Assembly (NCBI GenBank): GCA_963931525.1
Contig: OZ007023.1
Coordinates: 248,001-312,000, forward strand
Reading direction: 5' to 3'
Length of the DNA stretch: 64,000 bases
Origin: Fimenecus sp900545625
GTDB taxonomy: Bacteria; Bacillota; Clostridia; Oscillospirales; Acutalibacteraceae
Every line of letters starts with the position of its first letter. Within the stretch, counting starts at the first letter, position 1. The position numbers and the translations under genes were made by a program. The notes below the pieces were generated by a model. That model searched no databases. It worked only from the letters and a program-made list of their open reading frames with translations, and had not been told where the DNA came from. Below, piece after piece: positions 26,144-34,225 of the stretch.

Positions 26144-27412
26144 TCAGCCTTTAAGCTCCGGGTGCCGCTTTTCGACTACGCCGAACGCATCCTCCGCGAT
26201 CTCGATCGCTTTTTTGATGTCCTCGTCGGTGACGGCGGCGTTGATGAAGTGGTTGTGGTGCGACGCTAAGAACAGACCGCGGCTGACGCATTCGGCGATC
26301 CATTCCTGATGGAGCATCAAGCTGTCGTCGTTGGCAATGCGCAGGTAAAAGAGCGCCGGCTCGCCCGAAACGACCAGATCGAACCCGTGCTCGGCGGCTG
26401 CCGCCTTGAAGCCCTCCGTGAGCTTCGTACCCTTTTCACGGAACATGGTCGGGATGTCGAGCTTCTTCATTTTGTTGATGCACGCGATGCTCGCCGCAAA
26501 CGGGACGGCGCTCATCCAGTACGAGCCCGTGTAGGTGATGCCCGAAACCGTGCTCTTCATATGCTCGCCGCCGCAAAGCGCCGACATGTTGTAGCCGTTG
26601 GCAAGCGCCTTGCAGAAGCAGATGAGGTCGGCTTTGATGCCGTAGTAATGGTCGGAGCCCTGCAGATCAAGGCGGAAGCCCGTGCGCACGTCGTCGAAGA
26701 TGAGCACCATGCCCTTTTCGTCGCAGAACTTGCGCACCGCCTGCCAGTATTCCTTGGAGGCGACTTCATTGTCCTTGAAATTACCGTGGTCGTAAGGCTG
26801 TGCAATGAGACCCGCCACGTCGCCGTCGCAGGCATTATAAGCATCCTCCAAGGCTTGCAGGTTGAACCACGGCACAACCACGTTGTTTGCAACGTCTTCG
26901 GGCAGGATGCCGGGATAGTCCACCTTCTGCGCCCACTGGAAGTCGCCGTGGTAATAGCCCTTTAAGAAGAACATCTTTTTCTTGTGCGTATGCGCGCGCG
27001 CGGCCATGACCGCAAGCGTGGTGGTGTCCGAGCCGTTCTTCGCAAAGAATGCCCAATCCGCCGAAGCGATGGTGTTCACCAGGTTTTCGGCGCATTCCAC
27101 CATGACCTTCGACGGCGAGGTGGTGCAGTTGCCGAGCTTTAACTGTTTGAGCGCCGCGGCATCCACATCGGGGTCGTTATAGCCGAGCACGTTCGGCCCG
27201 TAGGCGCACATAAAGTCGATGTATTTGTTGCCGTCCACATCCCAGAAATAGGTGCCCTGCGCCTTTTCCGAGAAAAACGGCCACTTCGAGACCGGCACCC
27301 AAAGTCCTTCGGCGGGGCCGAGATGCCCGTAAATGCCCGAGGGGATCACCTTGACGGCACGTTCAAAATATTCGCGGCTTTTATCATGCTTGTATTCCGG
27401 AAATTTGCTCAT
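26144..27412 (-). CDS. Class III PLP aminotransferase (glutamate-1-semialdehyde aminotransferase-like)
   Basis: The 422-residue enzyme has the fold-type I pattern: cofactor Asp in LIFDDVRTGFRLD, the PLP Lys in LICFCKALANGYNMSALCG, and a phosphate-site KNGSDTTTLAVMAAR. It resembles glutamate-1-semialdehyde aminomutase-like proteins found in sugar and antibiotic pathways. No other heme genes are nearby, so a role in heme synthesis is unlikely. It probably aminates an aldehyde or ketone made from a sugar; the operon partner transketolase could supply such a substrate. GGGAGG lies 9 bases before ATG. Confidence 0.87.
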   Translation of the reverse strand: MSKFPEYKHDKSREYFERAVKVIPSGIYGHLGPAEGLWVPVSKWPFFSEKAQGTYFWDVDGNKYIDFMCAYGPNVLGYNDPDVDAAALKQLKLGNCTTSPSKVMVECAENLVNTIASADWAFFAKNGSDTTTLAVMAARAHTHKKKMFFLKGYYHGDFQWAQKVDYPGILPEDVANNVVVPWFNLQALEDAYNACDGDVAGLIAQPYDHGNFKDNEVASKEYWQAVRKFCDEKGMVLIFDDVRTGFRLDLQGSDHYYGIKADLICFCKALANGYNMSALCGGEHMKSTVSGITYTGSYWMSAVPFAASIACINKMKKLDIPTMFREKGTKLTEGFKAAAAEHGFDLVVSGEPALFYLRIANDDSLMLHQEWIAECVSRGLFLASHHNHFINAAVTDEDIKKAIEIAEDAFGVVEKRHPELKG

Positions 27413-27428
27413 GTGAAACGGTCCTCCC

Positions 27429-28190
27429 TTACGCTAAGTACAGTGCAACCCGGTCGAGGATGCGGTTCATGTTGTCCACCATCGAAAGCATCCCGCGGAT
27501 CTCCACCGTACCGCGGCCGATGCATTCCAGAGAGTTGATCCTGCCGTTGAACAAATCGTTTGCCAGCTGCAAAGAATCGAGCTGCATAATGGCGCGCGGC
27601 TTTTCGGGGGCTTTTTTGATCGCGACCAAATGATGATCCTTAACGCGCAGCGTGGCGGCGGGGCCGTTCTTGATAAGGAACGCGACATCGCCGTCAAGCA
27701 TATAGGAGGCGCTCGCCTGCCCGACCTTGTCCTGATTGCCGATCTGCGCAAGCGCCACGGCGATGGTATAAAACGTCAATACCGTGGACAGTTCAAAGAA
27801 GGCGGGATCACGCAGATTTTCCTCGCTCGGACGCAGGAATTCCGTCAGACGGTCGGTAAGCGCCACAAACGTTTTCAGCAAAAAGCCGATCTTGGAAAAG
27901 CCCTTGACGGGGATAGGCGTGACGGTGCCGTCGATCATCCCATTGAATTTCTCGCAGGAGGAAAACGGGATCAGAATGTCGTGCGGCTGCTTGCCGTCCT
28001 CCATGCGGCAGCCCTTACAGGTGAATTTGATGGTTGCGCAAGGCCCGCCCTTGACGTCAAAGCAGACGGATACGGGCTTTTTGAGCTCGTATAAGATCTC
28101 CTTGGCTTTGGTATCCAGCTCGCACAGGTTTTCAAGCGTGCCGAGAACCCCGTACAGGTTGACGAACGCCAGTGTTCTTGAATCGGTCAA
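27429..28190 (-). CDS. SCP2-like protein A, first gene of the five-gene operon
   Basis: The 253-residue protein has two SCP2-like units: HDILIPFSSCEKFNGMIDG near residue 70-90 and AIMQLDSLQLANDLFNGR followed by GRGTVEIRGMLSMVDNMN near the C-terminus. This order matches the last gene of the operon. It also carries a Cys cluster (CKGCRMEDG). A GGAGG site lies 7 bases from TTG 28190, which is used as the start. The protein has no signal peptide. A lipid-binding or enzyme-scaffold role is a guess from the fold resemblance. Confidence 0.65.
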   Translation of the reverse strand: MTDSRTLAFVNLYGVLGTLENLCELDTKAKEILYELKKPVSVCFDVKGGPCATIKFTCKGCRMEDGKQPHDILIPFSSCEKFNGMIDGTVTPIPVKGFSKIGFLLKTFVALTDRLTEFLRPSEENLRDPAFFELSTVLTFYTIAVALAQIGNQDKVGQASASYMLDGDVAFLIKNGPAATLRVKDHHLVAIKKAPEKPRAIMQLDSLQLANDLFNGRINSLECIGRGTVEIRGMLSMVDNMNRILDRVALYLA

Positions 28191-28222
28191 TGGAATTCCT
28201 CCTTTGCATTTTGGTTGCCGAT

Positions 28223-28277
28223 ATAGTTCCCGAGAAAACTATGTTAAAAGTATAGCAAAAGTTTCATGCAAAGTCAA
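28223..28277 (-). promoter_or_regulatory. Promoter of the SCP2/transketolase operon with candidate operator
   Basis: Minus strand TTGACT (28277-28272) and TATACT (28255-28250) are 16 bases apart. Just downstream, ATAGTT / AACTAT (28223-28242) forms an inverted repeat at the start of the leader, where a repressor could bind. The rest of 28191-28460 holds the secA leader and an 8-bp GC hairpin at 28317-28338. Confidence 0.7.
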
Positions 28278-28460
28278 CGAAAACCCGCAGCATGCACGCC
28301 AAAAATCCGTGAAAAACCGTGTGCGCGCCCGCACACGGCGGGATTGGAAAAAAACAGGTGATTTTTTTGTGCAAGTGTGGTACAATGCTATATGTATATG
28401 GTCGTTTTCCAAGAAGCTGCGTAAGGCTTCGGTGAAAACGGTCGGAAAGGACGAGAAGCC

Positions 28461-31187
28461 ATGTCATTTTTGAAAAAAATATTCGGCGACTATTCCTCGC
28501 GTGAGATCAAACGGATCCTGCCGCTGCAAAAGCGGGTGCTCGCGCTCGAGAGCGAATACGCCGCTTTGACCGATGAGGAATTGAAGGCCAAGACCCCGCA
28601 GCTTCGCGAGCGCCTGCAAAACGGCGAGACGCTCGACGACATCCTGCCCGAAGCGTTCGCGACCTGCCGCGAGGCGGCATCGCGCGTGCTCAATATGAAG
28701 CACTTCCCCGTACAGATCATCGGCGGTATCGTACTCCACCAGGGGCGCATTGCCGAAATGAAGACCGGTGAGGGCAAAACGCTGGTGGCAACGCTCCCCG
28801 CCTATTTGAATGCGCTCGCGGGCAAAGGCGTGCACATTGTTACGGTCAACGACTACCTTGCCCGCCGCGACTCGGAGTGGATGGGCAAGCTGTACCGCTT
28901 TTTGGGGCTTTCGGTGGGGCTCATTGTTCACGAGTGCACCAACGAGGAACGCAAAGCGGCATACGCCGCCGACATCACCTACGGCACGAACAACGAAATG
29001 GGGTTTGACTACCTGCGCGACAACATGGTGCTGTATGCGAACCAGCGCGTCCAGCGCGGGCACAGCTTTGCCATCGTCGATGAGGTGGACTCCATTTTGA
29101 TCGACGAGGCGCGCACGCCGCTGATCATTTCCGGGCAGGGCGACAAGTCCACCGATCTTTATAAGATCGCGGACAGTTTTGCGAAATCCCTGAAAATGGT
29201 CACGGTCAAGGAGCTGGATACCAAGGTCAACGCCGAGGACGTGGTAGACGCGGACGGCGATTTCGTCGTAGACGAAAAAGCGCGCAGCGCGACGCTGACG
29301 AAACGCGGCATTGCAAAAGCCGAAAAATTCTTTAATATTGAAAACCTGATGGACGCGGAGAACATCACGATCCTGCACCACATTGAGCAGGCGATCCGCG
29401 CCATCGGCGTGATGAAGCGCGATGTGGACTATGTTGTCAAGGACGGCGAGGTGCTCATCGTCGACGAGTTCACCGGCCGCATCATGCTCGGCCGCCGGTA
29501 CAGCGAAGGGCTTCACCAGGCGATCGAGGCGAAGGAAGGCGTCAAGGTCGAGCGCGAGTCCAAAACGCTCGCGACCATCACCTTCCAGAACTATTTCCGT
29601 CTGTACAGCAAGCTGTCCGGTATGACCGGTACCGCGATGACCGAAAGTCCCGAGTTCCAGGACATCTATTCGCTCGACGTTGTGGCTATCCCGACCAATA
29701 AGCCGATGATCCGCGTGGACGAACCCGATGTGCTGTATAAGACCGAACAGGCAAAGTTCAATGCGATCATCGAGCAGATCCTCGCCTGTCACGAAAAAGG
29801 GCAGCCCGTGCTTGTGGGTACGATCAGCATTGAAAAGAGCGAAGCGCTCTCCAAAGCGCTGCGCAAGCGCGGCATCAAGCACGAGGTTCTTAATGCGAAG
29901 TACCATGAAAAGGAAGCCGAGATCATCGCGCAGGCGGGCAAATACGGCGCCGTGACCATCGCCACGAACATGGCGGGCCGCGGCACGGACATCATCCTCG
30001 GCGGGAACCCCGAATTTATGGCAAAAGCGGAGATGCGCAAAAAGGGCTTTTCGGAAGAGCTTATCGCCGAGGCGACGGGCTTTGCCGAGACGGACAACGA
30101 AGAGATCCTCGACGCACGCAAGACCTTCCGGGAGCTTGAAGATAAGCACAAAGCCGAGATCGGTGCGGAAGCCGACGCCGTGCGCGAAGCGGGCGGGCTT
30201 TACATCATCGGTACCGAGCGCCACGAGTCGCGGCGTATCGACAACCAGCTGCGCGGTCGTTCGGGCCGTCAGGGCGACCCCGGCCGCAGCCGTTTCTATC
30301 TCTCTGCCGAAGACGAGCTGCTGCGTCTGTTCGCGGGCGACCGCTTCTACACGGTGCTTGATTCGTTTAAATCTGTCGGCGACATGCCCATTGAGACCAA
30401 AATGCTGACAAACCTGATCGAGAATGCACAGAAGAAAGTGGAAGGCAACAACTTCGCCGCACGCCGCAACGTCCTGAAATTCGACGACGTGATGAACAAG
30501 CAGCGCGAGGTTATTTACGGGCAGCGCAACCAGGTGCTCGACGGCGTGGATCTGCACGCGACCATTCAGAAAATGATCGACGACTTCTGCACGGCACAGG
30601 CAGAGTTCTACTGCCCCGCAGCCTTACCGAAGAGCGACTGGAACCTGCGCGGCATGCAGGCGAAACTCGGCTGGCTGCTTGGGAACACGGACGTGGAGTC
30701 GATCACTTCACAGGAAGCGTGCGCCGACCTGCTCAAAGATCTGGCAGACAAACGCTATCAAGCGCAGGCGGAAAAGTTCGGCGACTTTATCATGGGCGAG
30801 CTTGAGCGCAAGATCCTGCTGCAAAACGTGGATCTGCGCTGGATGGATCACATCGACGCGATGGAGGAGCTCAAGCGCGGCATCTACCTGCGCTCTTACG
30901 GCCAGCAGGACCCGGTCGTCGCGTTCCGCCGCGAGAGCTTCGATATGTTTGACGAAATGACCGCCGCCATCCAGGAGGGCACCGTCGTAGGCATCCTGAC
31001 CGTGCAGCTGCGCACGAATCAGGAGGTCAAGCGCGAACAGCAGGTCAAGATCACGGGCACATCCGGCGGTACGGACGGCAGCGAAAAGCGCCAGCCCGTG
31101 CGCAAGGCGAAAAAGCCCGGCAGAAACGACCCATGCCCCTGCGGCAGCGGCAAAAAATATAAGCACTGCTGCGGCAAGGATGATTAA
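28461..31187 (+). CDS. secA: Preprotein translocase ATPase SecA
   Basis: The 908-residue motor drives protein export through SecYEG. Walker A reads MKTGEGKTL, Walker B VDEVDSILIDEARTPL, and later helicase-like motifs TNMAGRGTDIILGG and QLRGRSGRQGDPG are intact. The C-terminal zinc motif GRNDPCPCGSGKKYKHCC binds SecB or ribosomes. Length fits the family. AAGGA lies about 10 bases before ATG, and TACAAT at 28381 may be the -10 box. Confidence 0.98.
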   Translation: MSFLKKIFGDYSSREIKRILPLQKRVLALESEYAALTDEELKAKTPQLRERLQNGETLDDILPEAFATCREAASRVLNMKHFPVQIIGGIVLHQGRIAEMKTGEGKTLVATLPAYLNALAGKGVHIVTVNDYLARRDSEWMGKLYRFLGLSVGLIVHECTNEERKAAYAADITYGTNNEMGFDYLRDNMVLYANQRVQRGHSFAIVDEVDSILIDEARTPLIISGQGDKSTDLYKIADSFAKSLKMVTVKELDTKVNAEDVVDADGDFVVDEKARSATLTKRGIAKAEKFFNIENLMDAENITILHHIEQAIRAIGVMKRDVDYVVKDGEVLIVDEFTGRIMLGRRYSEGLHQAIEAKEGVKVERESKTLATITFQNYFRLYSKLSGMTGTAMTESPEFQDIYSLDVVAIPTNKPMIRVDEPDVLYKTEQAKFNAIIEQILACHEKGQPVLVGTISIEKSEALSKALRKRGIKHEVLNAKYHEKEAEIIAQAGKYGAVTIATNMAGRGTDIILGGNPEFMAKAEMRKKGFSEELIAEATGFAETDNEEILDARKTFRELEDKHKAEIGAEADAVREAGGLYIIGTERHESRRIDNQLRGRSGRQGDPGRSRFYLSAEDELLRLFAGDRFYTVLDSFKSVGDMPIETKMLTNLIENAQKKVEGNNFAARRNVLKFDDVMNKQREVIYGQRNQVLDGVDLHATIQKMIDDFCTAQAEFYCPAALPKSDWNLRGMQAKLGWLLGNTDVESITSQEACADLLKDLADKRYQAQAEKFGDFIMGELERKILLQNVDLRWMDHIDAMEELKRGIYLRSYGQQDPVVAFRRESFDMFDEMTAAIQEGTVVGILTVQLRTNQEVKREQQVKITGTSGGTDGSEKRQPVRKAKKPGRNDPCPCGSGKKYKHCCGKDD

Positions 31188-31203
31188 ACCAAGAATCGAA
31201 TAT

Positions 31204-31245
31204 AACGCAGAAGCCCTCACCGAAAGGTGGGGGCTTCTGTTTTAT
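31204..31245 (+). terminator. secA terminator overlapping the next gene's 3' end
   Basis: AGAAGCCCTCACC / GGTGGGGGCTTCT stem with a GAAA loop, then TGTTTTA. The converging transporter gene ends inside the hairpin (stop at 31217), so its last residues are encoded by the terminator. Confidence 0.88.
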
Positions 31246-32251
31246 GTGATGTTCGCATGTTGCAAATCCCCTTTTCGGGACGCAGCCTACGGTTGCGGCG
31301 CGGTCGGCGCCGTTTTTCATCCGGCAGGAGCCGTTCCGAAAGGCGGGCGAGCGCACCGCCGAACGGGAACAGCAGCAGTGTGCTTGCCACGTTGAACAGC
31401 GTGTGGAAATGCGCGATCTGTGCGGCGGGGTCGCCGGGGGCGAGTGCTTGCATCAGTTCGGCAAGCGGCATTGCCATGCACAACGGCGTAAAGATCGCTG
31501 TGCCTATGGCGTTGAACAAAATATGCACCGCGGCCGCGCGTTTGGCGTTTTGGGAAGTCCCGACGGCGACGAGAGCCGCCGTAACGCAGGTGCCGATGTT
31601 CTGCCCGAACAGCACATACACAGCAGCGTCCGCGCCGATCAGGCCGTTTGCCGCGAGCGCCTGTAAGATGCCGACGGCGGCAGACGAGGATTGGATCACC
31701 GCCGTAAATACTGTGCCCGCAAGGATGCCGAGCAGCGGACTTTCAAATGCGGTGAGCAGGCGGATAAACTGCGGCGACCGCGCAAGCGGCGCAAGGGCGT
31801 CGCTCATTTCGGTCATGCCGAGAAACAAAAAGCCGAGTCCTGCTGTCACCTGCCCGCAAAGCCGCAGGGCGCGGCATTTCGAAAAGGCCGCAGGGAGCAC
31901 CCCGCAGATCGCAAAAATGGGGGCGAGCTGCCCGAAATCGAGCGCGACGAGCTGGCCGGTGGCGGTCGTGCCGATGTTTGCACCCATGATGACGCCGACC
32001 GCTTGTTTAAGCGTCATTACCCCTGCGTTCACAAAGCCGACAACCATGACCGTCACCGCAGAGGAGGATTGTATGACGGCGGTAACACCTGCGCCGACAA
32101 GTACCCCCGCAAGCGGGCGGTCGGTCAGCCTCGAAAGCAGCCTTTGCAGCCGCTTACCCGCCGCTTCCTCCAGCCCCGTACTCATCATCTGCATCCCGTA
32201 TAAAAACAGCGCAAGCCCCGCAAGCAGGCGCAACACCTCCGCACCCCGCAT
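31217..32251 (-). CDS. Na/Pi-cotransporter-family membrane protein
   Basis: The 344-residue protein has two inverted halves, each with the hallmark QSSS motif: GAGVTAVIQSSSAVTVMVVG and GTVFTAVIQSSSAAVGILQ. The linked GANIGTT and GQNIGT motifs are also present. The family (NptA/YjbB) moves phosphate with sodium or by efflux. The usual C-terminal PhoU-like domain is absent, so this is a short form. The strongly basic tail (RRRPRRNRRLR) runs into the secA terminator. AGGAGGG lies 7 bases before the chosen ATG; longer upstream starts overlap leuB and are unlikely. Confidence 0.87.
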   Translation of the reverse strand: MRGAEVLRLLAGLALFLYGMQMMSTGLEEAAGKRLQRLLSRLTDRPLAGVLVGAGVTAVIQSSSAVTVMVVGFVNAGVMTLKQAVGVIMGANIGTTATGQLVALDFGQLAPIFAICGVLPAAFSKCRALRLCGQVTAGLGFLFLGMTEMSDALAPLARSPQFIRLLTAFESPLLGILAGTVFTAVIQSSSAAVGILQALAANGLIGADAAVYVLFGQNIGTCVTAALVAVGTSQNAKRAAAVHILFNAIGTAIFTPLCMAMPLAELMQALAPGDPAAQIAHFHTLFNVASTLLLFPFGGALARLSERLLPDEKRRRPRRNRRLRPEKGICNMRTSHKTEAPTFR

Positions 32252-32315
32252 ACACACCCTCCTCTTGTGCACAAAGCCGATACCATCGTATGACGGGCGC
32301 GACAGGTGTATGCGT

Positions 32316-32352
32316 GAAAAGGGCGGGCGCTTCCGAGAAAGAAGTACCCGCC
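32316..32352 (-). terminator. Terminator of the leu operon
   Basis: On the minus strand GGCGGG..CTTC / GAAG..CCCGCC pairs with a symmetric internal loop and is followed by CTTTTC, 27 bases past leuB. Confidence 0.7.
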
Positions 32353-32378
32353 TGTTCTTTATTTTGGATCGACTTTGC

Positions 32379-33449
32379 TTACAGCAGGGAAGCGACCGTA
32401 TCGCCCATTTCGGAAGCAGAGACCTTACGGAAGCCCTCTTCATAAATATCGGGTGTGCGCACCGTCTCAAGTGCCGCAGTCACCGCGTTTTCGATCGCCG
32501 ACGCCGCCTGCGGCTCGTCGAGTGAATACCGAAGCATCATCGCTGCGGAGAGGATCGTGGCAAGTGGGTTTGCGATCCCCTGCCCCGCGATGTCGGGCGC
32601 GGAACCGTGGATGGGCTCGTAAAGCCCGAACTTGCCTTCCGCGAGGGACGCGGAAGCGAGCATGCCGATCGAGCCCGAGATCATGGATGCCTCGTCCGAC
32701 AAAATATCGCCGAACATGTTGGAAGTCACGATCACGTCAAACTGCTTCGGGTTGCGCACAAGCTGCATGGCGCAGTTGTCCACATACATGTGGTTTAGCT
32801 CGACCTCCGGGTAGTCGGCGGACATTTCGATGACCGTCTTGCGCCACAGCCGCGAAGAATCCAGTACATTCGCCTTGTCGACGCTTGTCAGCTTTTTATT
32901 GCGCTTCATCGCCATTTCAAAGGCGGTCTTTGCGATGCGGCGGATCTCCGGCACGGAATACTGCTCGGTGTCGTAGGCATATGTGACGCCGTTTTCCTCG
33001 CCCGTGCCGCGCTTGCCGAAGTAGATGCCGCCCGTAAGCTCCCGGACAATGAGGAGATCCATGCTGTCGCCGATGATCTCATCCTTAATGGGCGATGCGC
33101 TCTTAAGCGGTTTGAAGATCGTCGCGGGGCGCAAATTCGCATACAGTCCCAGCGCACTGCGAATGCCCAGAAGCCCCGCTTCGGGACGGTTGGGACCGGG
33201 CTGGCTGTCCCATTTCGGGCCGCCGACCGCGCCCAAAAATACGCAGTCTGCCGCCTTACAGGCGTCTACGGTCTCTTCCGGCAGCGGCACGCCCGTTGCA
33301 TCGATCGCCGCACCGCCCATCAGCTGTTCATCATAGGTCATGTGAAAGCCGAATTTTTTGCCTGCGGCGTCCAAGACCTTCAGCGCCTCGTCCACGATCT
33401 CGGGGCCGATGCCGTCGCCCTTTAACACCACGATCTTATGTTCTCTCAT
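32379..33449 (-). CDS. leuB: 3-isopropylmalate dehydrogenase
   Basis: The 356-residue enzyme oxidises and decarboxylates 3-isopropylmalate with NAD in leucine synthesis. The start VVLKGDGIGPEIVDEALKVL, the substrate loop ELTGGIYFGKRG, the Mg-binding VTSNMFGDILSDEASMI and the NAD region PIHGSAPDIAGQGIANP are all present. Length is normal. It is the last gene of the leucine operon, 16 bases after a methyltransferase gene, under the leucine T-box. Confidence 0.97.
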   Translation of the reverse strand: MREHKIVVLKGDGIGPEIVDEALKVLDAAGKKFGFHMTYDEQLMGGAAIDATGVPLPEETVDACKAADCVFLGAVGGPKWDSQPGPNRPEAGLLGIRSALGLYANLRPATIFKPLKSASPIKDEIIGDSMDLLIVRELTGGIYFGKRGTGEENGVTYAYDTEQYSVPEIRRIAKTAFEMAMKRNKKLTSVDKANVLDSSRLWRKTVIEMSADYPEVELNHMYVDNCAMQLVRNPKQFDVIVTSNMFGDILSDEASMISGSIGMLASASLAEGKFGLYEPIHGSAPDIAGQGIANPLATILSAAMMLRYSLDEPQAASAIENAVTAALETVRTPDIYEEGFRKVSASEMGDTVASLL

Positions 33450-33465
33450 GTTCTATTGCTCCTTT

Positions 33466-34224
33466 TTATACTTGTTTTTCTGCCTTGCACCGCAGGCGCA
33501 CATAATCTGCCGTCCACACGCCGTTTTGATATAAGCTCGGGCGCAGGGCTTCGACGGCTTCGCGGATGATCTCATCCGCCTCGGCTGTCGGGATCGCCGC
33601 AAACGGTTCCTTGACAAACATCTTGATCCAGCCTTCCATGCCTTGCTCGCCCGCAAGCGGCGTCGGGCGGTCAAACAGCGTCGCATACGTCACGCGCAAA
33701 CCCGCCTGCTCCAAAAGCGGGGCGTATTCCCCAACCGTCGGGAAATAGAACGGCATGTGATACGCTAAGCCGCGCTTCTGGAATGCGCGCCGCAGGGCGC
33801 CGTGGATCTGCGCGCCGCAGCCCGCGCCGCCCATTTCAAAGACGAACTGACCACCCGCGCGCAGCGCACGGGAGATACAGCGAAGCGCATCCGGCTGGCG
33901 TTCGCGGTCGATCCAGTGCAGCACCGCGTTGGAAAATACCGCGTCCACAGGCGTTTCCAACGAAAAATCCGTCACGTCCCCTTGGAAAAAACGGACGTTC
34001 GGGCAGCGCCGCCGCGCGAGCTTGAGCTGTTCTGCATCTGCGTCCATGCCGCAGACAGCATATCCCGCTTCGGCAAGAAGCGCAGTCAACGCCCCGCCGC
34101 CGCAGCCGAGATCCAGCACCGTGTTTGCCGTTTCCGGGGTAATCAGCGCCAACAGCGCCTCCCCGTATTTCGGCACAAAGGCGAAATCCTGCGCGTATTT
34201 GCCCGCGTCCCATTGGATATTCAT
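33466..34224 (-). CDS. SAM methyltransferase resembling trans-aconitate methyltransferase
   Basis: The 252-residue class I methyltransferase begins MNIQWDAGKYAQDFAF and has the SAM motif TVLDLGCGGGALTALLAE, the acidic GMDADAEQLKLAR, and FFQGDVTDFSL. The opening Q-W-D-...-Y and the overall layout resemble Tam-type enzymes acting on small carboxylates. A yeast relative (Tmt1) methylates 3-isopropylmalate, the substrate of the neighbouring leuB, so that compound is a plausible target. It starts one base after the leuA stop and is co-transcribed with leuA and leuB. The substrate is inference only. Confidence 0.8.
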   Translation of the reverse strand: MNIQWDAGKYAQDFAFVPKYGEALLALITPETANTVLDLGCGGGALTALLAEAGYAVCGMDADAEQLKLARRRCPNVRFFQGDVTDFSLETPVDAVFSNAVLHWIDRERQPDALRCISRALRAGGQFVFEMGGAGCGAQIHGALRRAFQKRGLAYHMPFYFPTVGEYAPLLEQAGLRVTYATLFDRPTPLAGEQGMEGWIKMFVKEPFAAIPTAEADEIIREAVEALRPSLYQNGVWTADYVRLRCKAEKQV

Positions 34225-34225
34225 T

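Noticed and set aside
26144..27412. Assignment of the class III aminotransferase as hemL
   Set aside because: No heme genes are nearby and the operon context is sugar-related; resemblance is only at superfamily level.
23359..28190. Hopanoid or sphingolipid synthesis as the role of the SCP2 operon
   Set aside because: No cyclase, acyl-CoA or lipid-synthesis gene is in the window; the lipid idea rests only on the SCP2-like fold.
28317..28338. 8-bp GC hairpin followed by T run on the minus strand, as an attenuator of the SCP2 operon
   Set aside because: It lies upstream of the operon promoter, so it cannot be in the operon leader; at most an insulator.
28464..30557. A 697-codon open frame on the minus strand
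   Set aside because: Antisense to secA, rich in His/Arg/Asp, no ribosome site and no recognisable domain.
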